A stretch of DNA of 64,000 bases from Halopolyspora algeriensis (GTDB lineage: Bacteria; Actinomycetota; Actinomycetes; Mycobacteriales; Pseudonocardiaceae): contig NZ_QPJC01000015.1 in assembly GCF_003337235.1 (NCBI RefSeq), positions 41,304-105,303 of the forward strand. The letters are read 5' to 3'. The notes under the pieces were generated by a model. It searched no databases. It was not told the DNA's origin and was given only the letters and a program-made list of their open reading frames with translations. The position numbers were made by a program, and so were the translations under genes. Within the stretch, counting starts at the first letter, position 1. Every line of letters begins with the position of its first letter. Shown piece after piece: positions 8,207 to 16,517 of this stretch.

Positions 8207-9001
8207 GTGATGAGCGACAAGAACCTTCCCATGGTGGTGACGGGTGCGGCCTCCGGTATCGGCGCGGCCACCTGTCGACTGCTCACCGAGGCCGGGCACC
8301 GGCTGATCGGTGTCGATCGCACGGTGGCAACGGCCTTCCCGGGGACTTTCATCCAGGCGGATCTCTCCACGCCGGACGGTGCCCATGCCGCTGCCGCTCA
8401 GGTCCGCGACGCCGCACCCAAAGGAATTTCCGGCCTGACCAACATCGCCGGCGTTCCCGGCACAGCTCCCTGGCGCACGGTTCTCGGTGTCAATGTCGTC
8501 GGGCTCCGGGAACTCACACGTGCGCTGCTGCCGCTCGTCGTCGAAGGCGGGGTCGTCGTCAACCTCTCCTCCGTCGTTGCCGAGGGATGGCAGCGCAACA
8601 TCGACACGCTACGGCGGTTCGCCCTGGCCGACGATCCCGAAGCCGCCCTGGACGCGGTCGCCTCCGGCGAAGAGACCATCGACGACTCCTACCGTTTCTC
8701 CAAGGAATGCGTACGGCTGCTCACCGAGCACTTCGCCGCGGAAGGGCTACCTCGTCGCATCCGGGTGAACTCGGTGAGCCCCGGCCCCGTGGCCACGCCG
8801 ATCCTCGACGACTTCAAACGCGACCACGGGGTGGACAAGGTCGAAGGGGCGGGCGAACTGCTGGGGCGATTCGGCGAGTCGGAGGACATCGCCCGCGTCA
8901 TCGTTTTCCTGACCCGCGACGAAGCCGAGTGGGTCAACGGGATCGACCTGCGTGTCGACGGTGGATTGACCGCCTACCGAAACACCCGGGCAGATGCCTG
9001 A
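8207..9001 (+). CDS. SDR-family alcohol dehydrogenase, coniferyl-alcohol dehydrogenase-like
   Basis: 264 residues of the short-chain dehydrogenase family. The dinucleotide motif TGAASGIGAA is at residues 11-20. The active-site Ser lies in NLSSV, with a Tyr-x3-Lys in YRFSKE, and the late segment VNSVSPGPV is typical. The sequence LTNIAGVPGTAPW with the overall layout resembles coniferyl-alcohol and 3-alpha-hydroxysteroid dehydrogenase-type SDRs. The start is GTG at 8207 or ATG at 8210, with GGGAG upstream. It is divergent from the ALDH operon and shares its control region, so together they probably turn an aromatic alcohol into the acid. Confidence 0.82.
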   Translation: MMSDKNLPMVVTGAASGIGAATCRLLTEAGHRLIGVDRTVATAFPGTFIQADLSTPDGAHAAAAQVRDAAPKGISGLTNIAGVPGTAPWRTVLGVNVVGLRELTRALLPLVVEGGVVVNLSSVVAEGWQRNIDTLRRFALADDPEAALDAVASGEETIDDSYRFSKECVRLLTEHFAAEGLPRRIRVNSVSPGPVATPILDDFKRDHGVDKVEGAGELLGRFGESEDIARVIVFLTRDEAEWVNGIDLRVDGGLTAYRNTRADA

Positions 9002-9098
9002 CAGAGCCCACACGACGATTTCCCGGCTCCCTTCCTTGTGGCGTATCCGACCGTTGTCGGCCCACCCGGAGGTCTCGCGCCGTGATACGGTCGCCGAC

Positions 9099-9194
9099 AT
9101 GCAGACACGTCCGGCTTTCGACGTCCCCGCCATCGGGGTCTCGAGCTGCGCGTGGTGGTGGCCGCTGACGGCGGCCACCTGCTCACGTCTCTGA
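9099..9194 (+). CDS. trpL: trp leader peptide with three consecutive Trp codons
   Basis: A 31-residue open frame beginning MQTRPAFDV holds three adjacent TGG codons at 9153-9161 (CAWWWPL) and ends with TGA at 9192. It lies 96 bp before the anthranilate synthase start. There is no clear ribosome site, but TACGGT (9086-9091) could be a TANNNT-type -10 giving an almost leaderless message. Leader peptides with a Trp run before trpE are the ribosome sensor of transcription attenuation, as described for trpEG of Streptomyces venezuelae. The RNA folds that complete the switch are listed separately. Confidence 0.85.
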   Translation: MQTRPAFDVPAIGVSSCAWWWPLTAATCSRL

Positions 9195-9233
9195 CCTGCA
9201 ATCCGATGGCCGCCCCGACGGGGGACGGCCATC
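9157..9233 (+). promoter_or_regulatory. Tryptophan attenuator (segments 1-4)
   Basis: All mutually exclusive pairings of a classical attenuator can be drawn. Segment 1:2 pairs GTGGCCGC (9158-9165, inside the Trp codons) with GCGGCCAC (9171-9178). Antiterminator 2:3 pairs GGCGGCCA (9170-9177) with TGGCCGCC (9207-9214), 8 perfect bp. Terminator 3:4 pairs GATGGCCGCCCC (9205-9216) with GGGG-A-CGGCCATC (9221-9233), 12 bp with one bulge. A ribosome stalled at the Trp codons would free segment 2 and favour read-through. No U-run directly follows the terminator; a TTTCTT lies at about 9258. Confidence 0.82.
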
Positions 9234-9290
9234 GACGGTGGCTCTCGGTCGGGCGGCTTTCTTACCGATCACTCCTGTGAGGAAGCCAGC

Positions 9291-11270
9291 ATGAGCACCG
9301 ACCACGAAAAGCCCTCGGCTACCGAGTTGATCGCCCGCCTCAGCGGTGTTGCTTGCCCGGCGTTCGCGGTGCTGTGTCGCTGGAGCCCCGAAACCGGACA
9401 GCTCGGCGATGCCGAAGTGCTGATCGGCGACATGGAAACGGTTGAGCACACCACCGACATCCCCCTCCCGCACGGCGCCCCCACCGGCCACGGCACTCAC
9501 GACGCGCTCGCCCTCGTCCCGTTCCGCCAGATCCGCGAACGCGGGTTCGACTGCCACGACGACGCGACCGAACTGCAGGTGCTGCGCGTGGCGGAAAGCC
9601 ACCGGGTTCCGCGCGAGGAACTGCTCGCGGCGCTGCCGCAACGAGCAGTAGCACTGCACGACGGCGGCTTCGACCTCGACGACGACACCTACGAGTCGAT
9701 CGTCGAGCAGATCGTGCACGACGAGATCGCCTCGGGCGAGGGCGCCAACTTCGTGATCCGCCGCGACTACACCGCACGGCTCGACGACCACACGTCGGCC
9801 ACCGCGCTGGCGCTGCTCCGGCAACTGCTCACCGGCGAACGCGGTGCCTACTGGACGTTCGTGGTCCACACCGGTTCCGCGAACGGCCACACCGGACGCA
9901 CTCTCGTGGGAGCCAGCCCCGAGACGCACGTGCGCATGGATTCCGGCGATGTGCTCATGAACCCGATCAGCGGCACGTACCGGTATCCGAAGTCCGGGCC
10001 GGACATCGACGGTCTGCTCCACTTCCTGCGGGACTCCAAGGAAATCGGCGAGCTGTCCATGGTGCTCGACGAAGAGCTGAAGATGATGTCCGCGGTCGGT
10101 GACCGGGGTGGCCAAGTGCACGGCCCGTACCTGCGGGAGATGGCGCACCTGGCGCACACGGAGTTCGAGATCCGTGGCCGGACGAGCCAGGATGCCCGCG
10201 ACGTGCTGCGCGAGACGATGTTCGCCGCGACCGTCACCGGCAGCCCCCTGGAGAACGCGTGCCGGGTGATCCAACGCCACGAGCACTCGGGACGCGGCTA
10301 CTACGCGGGGGCGCTGGCACTGTTCTCCCGCGATTCCCACGGTGACCGGCAGCTGGACTCCCCGATCCTCATCCGCGCCGCCGACATCGCCCCCGACGGC
10401 CACCTGCGCATCCCCGTCGGGGCGACCCTGGTGCGCGATTCGGACCCGAGCTGCGAGGTCGCCGAGACCTGGACCAAGGCCGCCGGGGTGCTGACCGCGC
10501 TCGGCGCAGGCACCCCGGCAGCCGGCCGGCACGACCGAGGCAGCACCTCGCGGCCAACGTTGCGCGACGATCCCCGGGTTGCGGCCCTGCTGGCAGAGCG
10601 GCGCCGCCACCTGTCCCCGTTCTGGCTGCAACCGCGCGACGCGGCCACCGCGTTCCCCGCGATGCCCGGCAGGGCACTGATCATCGACACCGGTGACAGC
10701 TTCACCGCCATGCTCGCGCAGCTGCTGCACTCCACAGGGCTGCGCCCCCAGGTTTACCGGTACGACGACGCCGCGCTGGACGGGCTGCTCGACGACTCCG
10801 GCGACCTGGTCGTTCTCGGCCCGGGACCGGGCGATCCCAACGACGTCACCGATCCGCGCATGCACAAGCTGCACGAGCTGGCACGGTCGCTGCTGCGCCA
10901 GGACAGGCCGTTGCTCGGTGTCTGCCTCGGCCACCAGCTCCTCGCCCGGCACCTCGGCCTGCCCGTGTCCCGCAAGCCACGGCCGCATCAGGGAGTGCAG
11001 AAGGAGATCGACGTCTTCGGTCGCCGCACCACGGTCGGCTTCTACAACTCCTTCACCGCACACGCCGACGCAGCAACCACCACCGCACTCCGCGAGCACG
11101 GCATCGAGCTGTGCCGGGAAACAGGCAGCGGTGACGTGCTCGCCCTGCGCGGACCCGCCATCGCGGGCGTGCAGTTCCACCCGGAGTCCGCACTCACCCT
11201 CGACGGGCAGGTGGTCCTGCAGGAGTTGCTGCGTACGGGGCCGCTGCAGCAGCGAGCACTGGCATCTTGA
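9291..11270 (+). CDS. trpEG: Anthranilate synthase, TrpE-TrpG fusion
   Basis: 659 residues. The chorismate-binding TrpE-like domain (about 1-430) contains NPISGTYRYP and the DEELKMMS metal region. The glutamine amidotransferase domain (about 465-650) has the nucleophile in GVCLGHQLL and the catalytic FHPES. It converts chorismate and glutamine to anthranilate, the first step of tryptophan synthesis or of an anthranilate-derived metabolite. Fused TrpE/G (PhzE-like) proteins of this length are common in actinomycetes. The ATG at 9291 has GAGGA upstream. The Trp attenuator in front shows that supply follows tryptophan level. No other trp or phenazine gene is in the window. A 2-amino-2-deoxyisochorismate synthase (PhzE) role is the alternative. 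Confidence 0.88.
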   Translation: MSTDHEKPSATELIARLSGVACPAFAVLCRWSPETGQLGDAEVLIGDMETVEHTTDIPLPHGAPTGHGTHDALALVPFRQIRERGFDCHDDATELQVLRVAESHRVPREELLAALPQRAVALHDGGFDLDDDTYESIVEQIVHDEIASGEGANFVIRRDYTARLDDHTSATALALLRQLLTGERGAYWTFVVHTGSANGHTGRTLVGASPETHVRMDSGDVLMNPISGTYRYPKSGPDIDGLLHFLRDSKEIGELSMVLDEELKMMSAVGDRGGQVHGPYLREMAHLAHTEFEIRGRTSQDARDVLRETMFAATVTGSPLENACRVIQRHEHSGRGYYAGALALFSRDSHGDRQLDSPILIRAADIAPDGHLRIPVGATLVRDSDPSCEVAETWTKAAGVLTALGAGTPAAGRHDRGSTSRPTLRDDPRVAALLAERRRHLSPFWLQPRDAATAFPAMPGRALIIDTGDSFTAMLAQLLHSTGLRPQVYRYDDAALDGLLDDSGDLVVLGPGPGDPNDVTDPRMHKLHELARSLLRQDRPLLGVCLGHQLLARHLGLPVSRKPRPHQGVQKEIDVFGRRTTVGFYNSFTAHADAATTTALREHGIELCRETGSGDVLALRGPAIAGVQFHPESALTLDGQVVLQELLRTGPLQQRALAS

Positions 11271-11391
11271 GCGCACCGCACCTCTCCGCTGCCTCGGCCG
11301 GGCCCGACGACCTCGGCGCCCGCGGGGATGTCGGCCCGCGCCGATGCGGCTTCGGTAAGTTGTCCTGTGGGGATCGAGACGAGGAGGTCCG

Positions 11392-11994
11392 TTGGGCCGG
11401 CAGGGCACGGCGCACGAGCGCCGGCGGCAGGAGACGCGGGAGCGTCTCGTGGCCTCGGCTCGCACGCTGTTCGGCGAACTGGGCTACACCGGCGCCGGCG
11501 CCGAGGCCATCGCCCGCTCCGCCGGGGTGAGCCGCGCGACGTTCTACCTGCACTTCAAGTCCAAAGCCGAGCTCGTCACCGACATCATGCACACCATCGA
11601 GCCGGAGATCATCGCCGCGTACCGCTCGCTCGACGAGCTGGTCGGCGCCGAGGTCGACGACGTCATCGCCTGGCTCGAGCAGCACGCCGAGTTCTGGCGT
11701 GCCTACAGCGTGGACTTCGCCGCCATCCAGCAGGCCCTGGCCCACGAACCGGCGGTGGCCGACGAGTGGTTCGGCATGCTGCGACGGGCCGCGAAGGCGA
11801 TGGGCAACGTCCGGGCGCGATTCGGGGAGGAACGCAGCCGGGCGCTGGCCCACGTGCTGATCACGATGATGGCTCTGGACCGGACCTACTACTTCCTGCT
11901 GCTGCGCGGGCACGACGAGTTCTACGGCGAGGTGCAGCGCGCACTGGCCGAGAACTGGCTCGCTCTGCTCAACACCCCACCGGAGCAACGCTGA
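11392..11994 (+). CDS. TetR-family transcriptional regulator
   Basis: 200 residues starting at a TTG that follows GAGGAGG by four bases. The helix-turn-helix is at residues 15-60 (ETRERLVASARTLFGELGY, then VSRATFYLHFKSKAEL), the standard TetR signature. A helical ligand-binding domain of about 140 residues follows, with no recognisable ligand specificity. It is convergent with the self-sufficient P450 (18-bp gap). It is the nearest regulator to the SDR/hydrolase/P450 operon, whose upstream region carries the palindrome TAGACA-GG-TGTCTA, a typical TetR operator size. That pairing is inference. Confidence 0.88.
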   Translation: MGRQGTAHERRRQETRERLVASARTLFGELGYTGAGAEAIARSAGVSRATFYLHFKSKAELVTDIMHTIEPEIIAAYRSLDELVGAEVDDVIAWLEQHAEFWRAYSVDFAAIQQALAHEPAVADEWFGMLRRAAKAMGNVRARFGEERSRALAHVLITMMALDRTYYFLLLRGHDEFYGEVQRALAENWLALLNTPPEQR

Positions 11995-12012
11995 GCAGAG
12001 CGAGCAGAACCG

Positions 12013-14244
12013 TCACCGCTCGAGCGTCAACTTCGGGCATCCCTTCTCCGCGCGGGACACGCAGATCATCATCGAGGTGTTGGCCTGCTGCTCGGTACCG
12101 GTCAGGATCGAGTCGCGGTGGTCGGCGCGCCCGTCCCGGATCGGTGTCTCGCAGGTGCCGCAGGTGCCCTCCTTGCAGGACGACAGAGTGGTCACCCCCG
12201 CTTGTTCGGCCACCTCGAGGATCGTGCGCCCCGCCGGGACCGTGGCGGTGACGCCGGACTCGGTGAATTCGACCTCGAATTCCTCGTCCGGTTCGCTACG
12301 CACGATCGTCTTCGGGGAGAACCGCTCGATGTGCAGCGCGCCCGTGGGCCAGTGCGCCGAGGCGCGTTCGGCGGCCTGCAACAGCGGTTCCGGACCGCAG
12401 CAGTACAACAGCGTGTCCTCGGCCGGTTGGCCGAACCACCCGTCCAGGTCGAGCAGCCCGTACTCGTCCTCCGGACGTACCACGACGCGGTCGCCGTAGC
12501 GGGCGAGTTCGCCGAGGAACGCCATCGAGGAGCGGCAGCGCCCGCCGTAGAGCAACTGCCAGTCGGCGCCGGAGGCCTCGGCCTGTTCGATCATGGGCAG
12601 GATCGGGGTGATGCCGATGCCACCGGCGACGAACAGGTACCGGGAGGCCTCGCGCAGCGGGAAGTTGTTGCGCGGCCAGCCGACCGTGAGTGTCGCCCCC
12701 TCGATGGCGGCCTCGTGCAGGGAGCGGGAACCACCGCGGCTGTCGGATTCGCGCAGCACACCGATGCGCCAGCGGTCCGTGCGTTCCGGTGCGGAACTCA
12801 GCGAGTACTGCCGCACCGGGCCTTCCGGGGTGTGCACGTCGACGTGTGCGCCGGGGCTCCACTGTGGAAGCGGGTCCCCGTCGGGATGGGCCAGCGTCAA
12901 CGACACGACTCCGTCGGACTCGGTGCGGCGCTCGACGACCTCGAGGGTGCGCCGGCGCATCACGCGATGACGCTGCCGTTCGGCATCGGCCGGATCCCAG
13001 GTTACCGGCAGGCTGCGGCGTACCGGCAGCAGGGCCATGCGCACGAAGTCCAGCTCGAAGTCCGGCTGGGGCCGCAGCGAGGGCAGCCGATCGAAGAGCA
13101 CCTGCAGCCCGGTGGCGCCCTGCACCCGGGCCAGGGACTGCCCGAGGCACGTGTGCCGCCCCTGGGTGAAGGACAGGTGCCCCTCCGGGTCGGGACGGTG
13201 AATGTCGAAGGCGAACGGGTCCTCGGCCCACGCGGGGTCGGTGTTGGCTCCGGCCAGGGCGATCCAGATCATCTCGCCTTGCCGGATGTGCACCCCGCCG
13301 AGTTCCACATCGCGCTGGGTCTGACGGGAGGCGAACGTCGACGACGGCCTGCGGCGCACGGTTTCCTCGAACACCCGCGGCCACAGATCCGGATCGGCGA
13401 GGGCCTCGGCGAGCGCGCCGGGATTGGCGTCGAGGAAGAGCACGGCGTTGGCCATCGCCTGCGCGGTGGTGTCCGTGCCCGCCGCGGCGAACTCCGCCAG
13501 ATGCAGGGTGATCTGCGCGGTGCTCAACGCCGGGGCGCCGTCGGTGTCGCGCACCGAAGCCATGTCGGAGATGAGGTCGGTGCCCGGGTTGTCCCGGCGC
13601 TCGTCGACGATGGCGCGCAGATGCAGGTTGGCCTCGATGAACCGGTCCCAGACCTGGCTGCGCTCGGGTTCTTCGAGTGGTTCCTGCGCGCTGGCGAGCA
13701 CGCGGAAGAAGTCGTCGCGCAGTTGGCGCATCAGGGGATCGTCGCGGTAGCTCAACCCGAGATGCGCCATGATCGTCTGGGTGGTGAGCTCGAGGCAGAA
13801 GTCCTGCACGAGCTCACCCGCACCGCGGGTTTCGAACTTGTCGATGATGCGGTGGGCGCGCGCCTCGATCTCCGGCTGCAGAGCCTGCATCCGGTCCTTG
13901 GTGAAGCCCCGCTGGGCCACCGACCGGTGCACCGTGTGGCTGGGCGGGTCGGAACCGACCAGCATCTGCGAGATGAGCTCGGGCGGCATGATCTCGCGGT
14001 AGCGCTCCGGCACGTCGATGGTGGCGCTGTTGGCCGCGCTGGAGAAGGCCTGCCAGTCACCGAGCACCGTTTCGGCGTCCTCGCGCCGGGTGACGATCCA
14101 GGCGCCCAGGTAGGGGTAGAAGAAGACCGGGTGTTCCTCGCGGGCTTCGGCGATGTGGGAGGCCGGATCCCGGTAGTAGTCGTCGCTCATCGCGTCGAAG
14201 CCGTGCGCGACGGGGCAGCGGCCGGTGATCGGCTGCGATGTCAT
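12013..14244 (-). CDS. Self-sufficient cytochrome P450 fused to PDR reductase (CYP116B-like)
   Basis: 743 residues from the ATG at 14244, chosen because AGGAAG precedes it; an in-frame GTG lies 12 codons upstream. The P450 domain (about 1-430) has the I-helix AAAGTDTT, the ExxR in FEETVRR and heme Cys366 in TQGRHTCLGQ. A linker leads into an FMN domain (RQYSLSSAP), a nucleotide domain (GGIGITPILP) and a C-terminal [2Fe-2S] domain (SCKEGTCGTC, then MMICVSRA). This order, heme-FMN-[2Fe-2S], is that of P450RhF and other CYP116B enzymes, which hydroxylate and O-dealkylate aromatics using NAD(P)H alone. It is the last gene of an SDR/serine hydrolase/P450 operon. Its reductase half resembles the stand-alone reductase at 908-1873. 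Confidence 0.93.
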   Translation of the reverse strand: MTSQPITGRCPVAHGFDAMSDDYYRDPASHIAEAREEHPVFFYPYLGAWIVTRREDAETVLGDWQAFSSAANSATIDVPERYREIMPPELISQMLVGSDPPSHTVHRSVAQRGFTKDRMQALQPEIEARAHRIIDKFETRGAGELVQDFCLELTTQTIMAHLGLSYRDDPLMRQLRDDFFRVLASAQEPLEEPERSQVWDRFIEANLHLRAIVDERRDNPGTDLISDMASVRDTDGAPALSTAQITLHLAEFAAAGTDTTAQAMANAVLFLDANPGALAEALADPDLWPRVFEETVRRRPSSTFASRQTQRDVELGGVHIRQGEMIWIALAGANTDPAWAEDPFAFDIHRPDPEGHLSFTQGRHTCLGQSLARVQGATGLQVLFDRLPSLRPQPDFELDFVRMALLPVRRSLPVTWDPADAERQRHRVMRRRTLEVVERRTESDGVVSLTLAHPDGDPLPQWSPGAHVDVHTPEGPVRQYSLSSAPERTDRWRIGVLRESDSRGGSRSLHEAAIEGATLTVGWPRNNFPLREASRYLFVAGGIGITPILPMIEQAEASGADWQLLYGGRCRSSMAFLGELARYGDRVVVRPEDEYGLLDLDGWFGQPAEDTLLYCCGPEPLLQAAERASAHWPTGALHIERFSPKTIVRSEPDEEFEVEFTESGVTATVPAGRTILEVAEQAGVTTLSSCKEGTCGTCETPIRDGRADHRDSILTGTEQQANTSMMICVSRAEKGCPKLTLER

Positions 14245-14276
14245 CGTCACTTCCTGCGGGTGATGGGGCCGGACGT

Positions 14277-15437
14277 TCACAGCGCGGCCGCGGCGGCCAT
14301 GGTGGAGATCTTCTGGAACCGGGCGACGTTGTCGCCCTCGTCCATCACGCCCGCGGACAGAAACACCAGCGTCATGTCCCGCTCGGGATCCACCCAGAAC
14401 AGCGAGGATCCGGCCCCATAGTTGCCGTGCGTGCGAGGGCTGGTGAAGGGGCCGAAGAAGGAGGGGTGCGTGCCGGTGCCGCTCAGGGAGAAACCCAGGC
14501 CGAAGTTGCCGGGCGGGGTTTCCCAGCCGCGCATCGCCGCGATCGAGGCGTAGAGATCGTTGGGCATGTCCCCGGTCTGCACGGTGGTGGCCACATCGAG
14601 CACGGCCGGGGCGATGAGCTGCTCACCATTGTGCTCGCCGCGGCGGCGGAGCATCTCGGCGAAGGTGAACACGTCGTCGGCGGTGCTGACCGCTCCCACC
14701 CACGGCAGCTCGGCGTCCTCGGTGATGCAGGTGTTGAGGCATTCGATGTCGTCCGGACCGAGGAATCCGCCCTGCTGCAGATATGCCTTGAGCGGCACGA
14801 GCTTGTCGGCCCACGCGCTCGGCGCTCCGAAACGGGTGCGGGTCATGCCCAGAGGGCCGAACAGACGATCGTGGGCCAGGTTGCGGAAGGAGTCGTAGCC
14901 GTAGACGCGGCGCACCATCTCGCCGAGCAGGGCGTGGTTGATGGACGGGCTGTAGTTGAGGTTGGTGCCCGGTTCGTTGACGACGTCGATGCCGCCGAGG
15001 GCGGCGATGACGTCGGCGAGGGTGCCGAACTTCTCCGGCGGCAGGCCGGGGTTGGGGGTGGCCGGCATTCCGGAGCGGTGCGTGAGCAGGTGTCCGACGT
15101 TGATCCGATCCTTGCGCAGTGTCCGGAACGGATCGTCACCGAGAAATTCCGGGACGATCTCGACCACGCGGGTCGACAGCGCCAGCTTGCCCTCCCCGAG
15201 CGCCTGATGGATCAGCGCGTTGGTGAACGCTTTGCTCAGCGACAGCACGCGGAAAATGTCGTCGGGCTGCAGTGGACGCTGCGTGGCGCGCTCGGCACAG
15301 CCGAGTGTCTCCCGCAGGACGACCTCGCCGTGGCGGGCCAGGATGACGGTGACGCCGTCGTAGTCGCCGCGTTCGATGTCGTCGTCGATTTCGGCGGTGA
15401 GCCGTGCCAGTGCCTTGCTGTCGACGTCTGCTGCCAT
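14277..15437 (-). CDS. Serine hydrolase, class C beta-lactamase/EstB-like esterase
   Basis: 386 residues from the ATG at 15437 behind GGAGAGG. The catalytic SxxK is in LSLSKAF near residue 65 and a Tyr in NLNYSPSIN lies in the position of the YxN element; LLTHRSGMP is typical of the family. Most environmental members are esterases or carboxypeptidase-like enzymes acting on small esters, not drug-resistance lactamases. No signal peptide is visible, so it is probably cytoplasmic. It sits between the SDR (49 bp upstream) and the self-sufficient P450 (32 bp downstream) and probably cleaves an ester intermediate of the same pathway. Confidence 0.85.
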   Translation of the reverse strand: MAADVDSKALARLTAEIDDDIERGDYDGVTVILARHGEVVLRETLGCAERATQRPLQPDDIFRVLSLSKAFTNALIHQALGEGKLALSTRVVEIVPEFLGDDPFRTLRKDRINVGHLLTHRSGMPATPNPGLPPEKFGTLADVIAALGGIDVVNEPGTNLNYSPSINHALLGEMVRRVYGYDSFRNLAHDRLFGPLGMTRTRFGAPSAWADKLVPLKAYLQQGGFLGPDDIECLNTCITEDAELPWVGAVSTADDVFTFAEMLRRRGEHNGEQLIAPAVLDVATTVQTGDMPNDLYASIAAMRGWETPPGNFGLGFSLSGTGTHPSFFGPFTSPRTHGNYGAGSSLFWVDPERDMTLVFLSAGVMDEGDNVARFQKISTMAAAAAL

Positions 15438-15486
15438 GGCTGCCTCTCCGGGTGTGGGGAAACGGGTGGGTCGGTGCCGGGATGGT

Positions 15487-16299
15487 CTACTGCATGACCA
15501 ATCCACCGGAGGGCGAGAAGGTCTGGCCCGTGTAGTAGGCGCCCTCGTCGCCGACCAAGAACACCACCGTGCTCGCGACTTCCTCGGGCGTGGCGGGGCG
15601 CTTGATGGGCTGCAGCCCCACCAGGAAGTCGCTGAATTCCGGGTCGTTCTGCCGGAACAGCGGGGTGTCGACCGCACCGGGCGCCAGCGCGTTCACCCGG
15701 ATGTTGAAGGGGGCCAGTTCGGTGGCGGCTTCCCGCGTCAGCCCGAGGATCGCCGCCTTGGAGGCCGGGTAGTAGGCGGGCATCGCCACCGACATCAGGG
15801 CTGCGGCACTGGAGAAGTTGACGATGGCTCCGCCATCGTTTTTCTTCAGCAGCGGCACGGCGGAGCGGATCGTGTAGAAGCAGCCGTAGAGATTGATCCG
15901 CATGGTGCGGTCGAAGTCCTCGTCGGAGATCTTTTCGAAGAACTCCGGGTGGTAGGACTCGCCGCGCTGAGCGGCGAGGAACCCCTCGTAGTTGGCGGTG
16001 TTGAGCTCCTCCAGTGCGGCCTGATTGGGCGCGTTGACGCCGGCGGCGTTGACGAGCACGTCAAGACGATTCTGCTCGGCGTCGACCTCGGCGAACGCCG
16101 CGCGCACGGCATCGGCGTCGGCGATGTCGAGCGGCAAGGGATGGGCTCGGGGGAGCTGGGCGAAATCCTGTGCCAGTGCCTCATCGGAGAGGTCGGCGCC
16201 GTAGACGGTGGCGCCCTGGTCGGCGAGTCGCCGGGCGGTGGCCAGGCCCATACCGGACGCCGCACCCGTCACGAAAGCAACCTTGTCCTGAAACTGCAT
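15487..16299 (-). CDS. SDR-family oxidoreductase
   Basis: 270 residues of the classical SDR family: TGAASGMGLA at residues 11-20, NAAGV near 90, Ser in VNFSSAAAL and the Tyr-x3-Lys in YYPASKAA. The ending GQTFSPSGGLVMQ is usual. An insertion of about 25 residues between NAAGV and the active-site Ser (around NYEGFLAAQRGESY) is longer than in most relatives. It is the first gene of a three-gene operon with an esterase and a self-sufficient P450. A perfect palindrome at 16371-16384 lies about 70 bp upstream and likely controls the operon. The substrate, an alcohol or ketone, is unknown. Confidence 0.87.
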   Translation of the reverse strand: MQFQDKVAFVTGAASGMGLATARRLADQGATVYGADLSDEALAQDFAQLPRAHPLPLDIADADAVRAAFAEVDAEQNRLDVLVNAAGVNAPNQAALEELNTANYEGFLAAQRGESYHPEFFEKISDEDFDRTMRINLYGCFYTIRSAVPLLKKNDGGAIVNFSSAAALMSVAMPAYYPASKAAILGLTREAATELAPFNIRVNALAPGAVDTPLFRQNDPEFSDFLVGLQPIKRPATPEEVASTVVFLVGDEGAYYTGQTFSPSGGLVMQ

Positions 16300-16370
16300 G
16301 CGCGCTCCTCGTCGAGCGACGGTCGTCGACGACCATCGCGAGTCGGTTGCGCTGAGCCTGCCACGAACAC

Positions 16371-16384
16371 TAGACAGGTGTCTA
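16371..16384. promoter_or_regulatory. Palindromic operator upstream of the SDR/esterase/P450 operon
   Basis: TAGACA-GG-TGTCTA is a perfect 14-bp palindrome, 72 bp upstream of the SDR start at 16299. Size and symmetry fit a TetR-family dimer. The TetR gene at 11392-11994 on the far side of the operon is the candidate. Confidence 0.5.
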
Positions 16385-16517
16385 CCAAATGTTCACGGTT
16401 CTGCCCTGCAGAACTCGAGGCCGTGGAACTGCCACTGTCGGTCCTCCGTGCCATGTGACCGCGCACGGTCGTTGCAGGAGGCCGGCTGATCCGTCTGCCA
16501 CTGCAACCCGTGCCGAC

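Noticed and set aside
6472..9168. 898-codon plus-strand open frame across ALDH and SDR genes
   Set aside because: Antisense shadow of the ALDH gene that runs out of frame through the SDR; no domain resemblance.
9183..11465. 760-codon minus-strand open frame opposite trpEG
   Set aside because: Low-complexity shadow of the anthranilate synthase gene.
12118..14421. 767-codon plus-strand open frame opposite the self-sufficient P450
   Set aside because: Shadow frame; the minus-strand protein has all P450 and reductase motifs.
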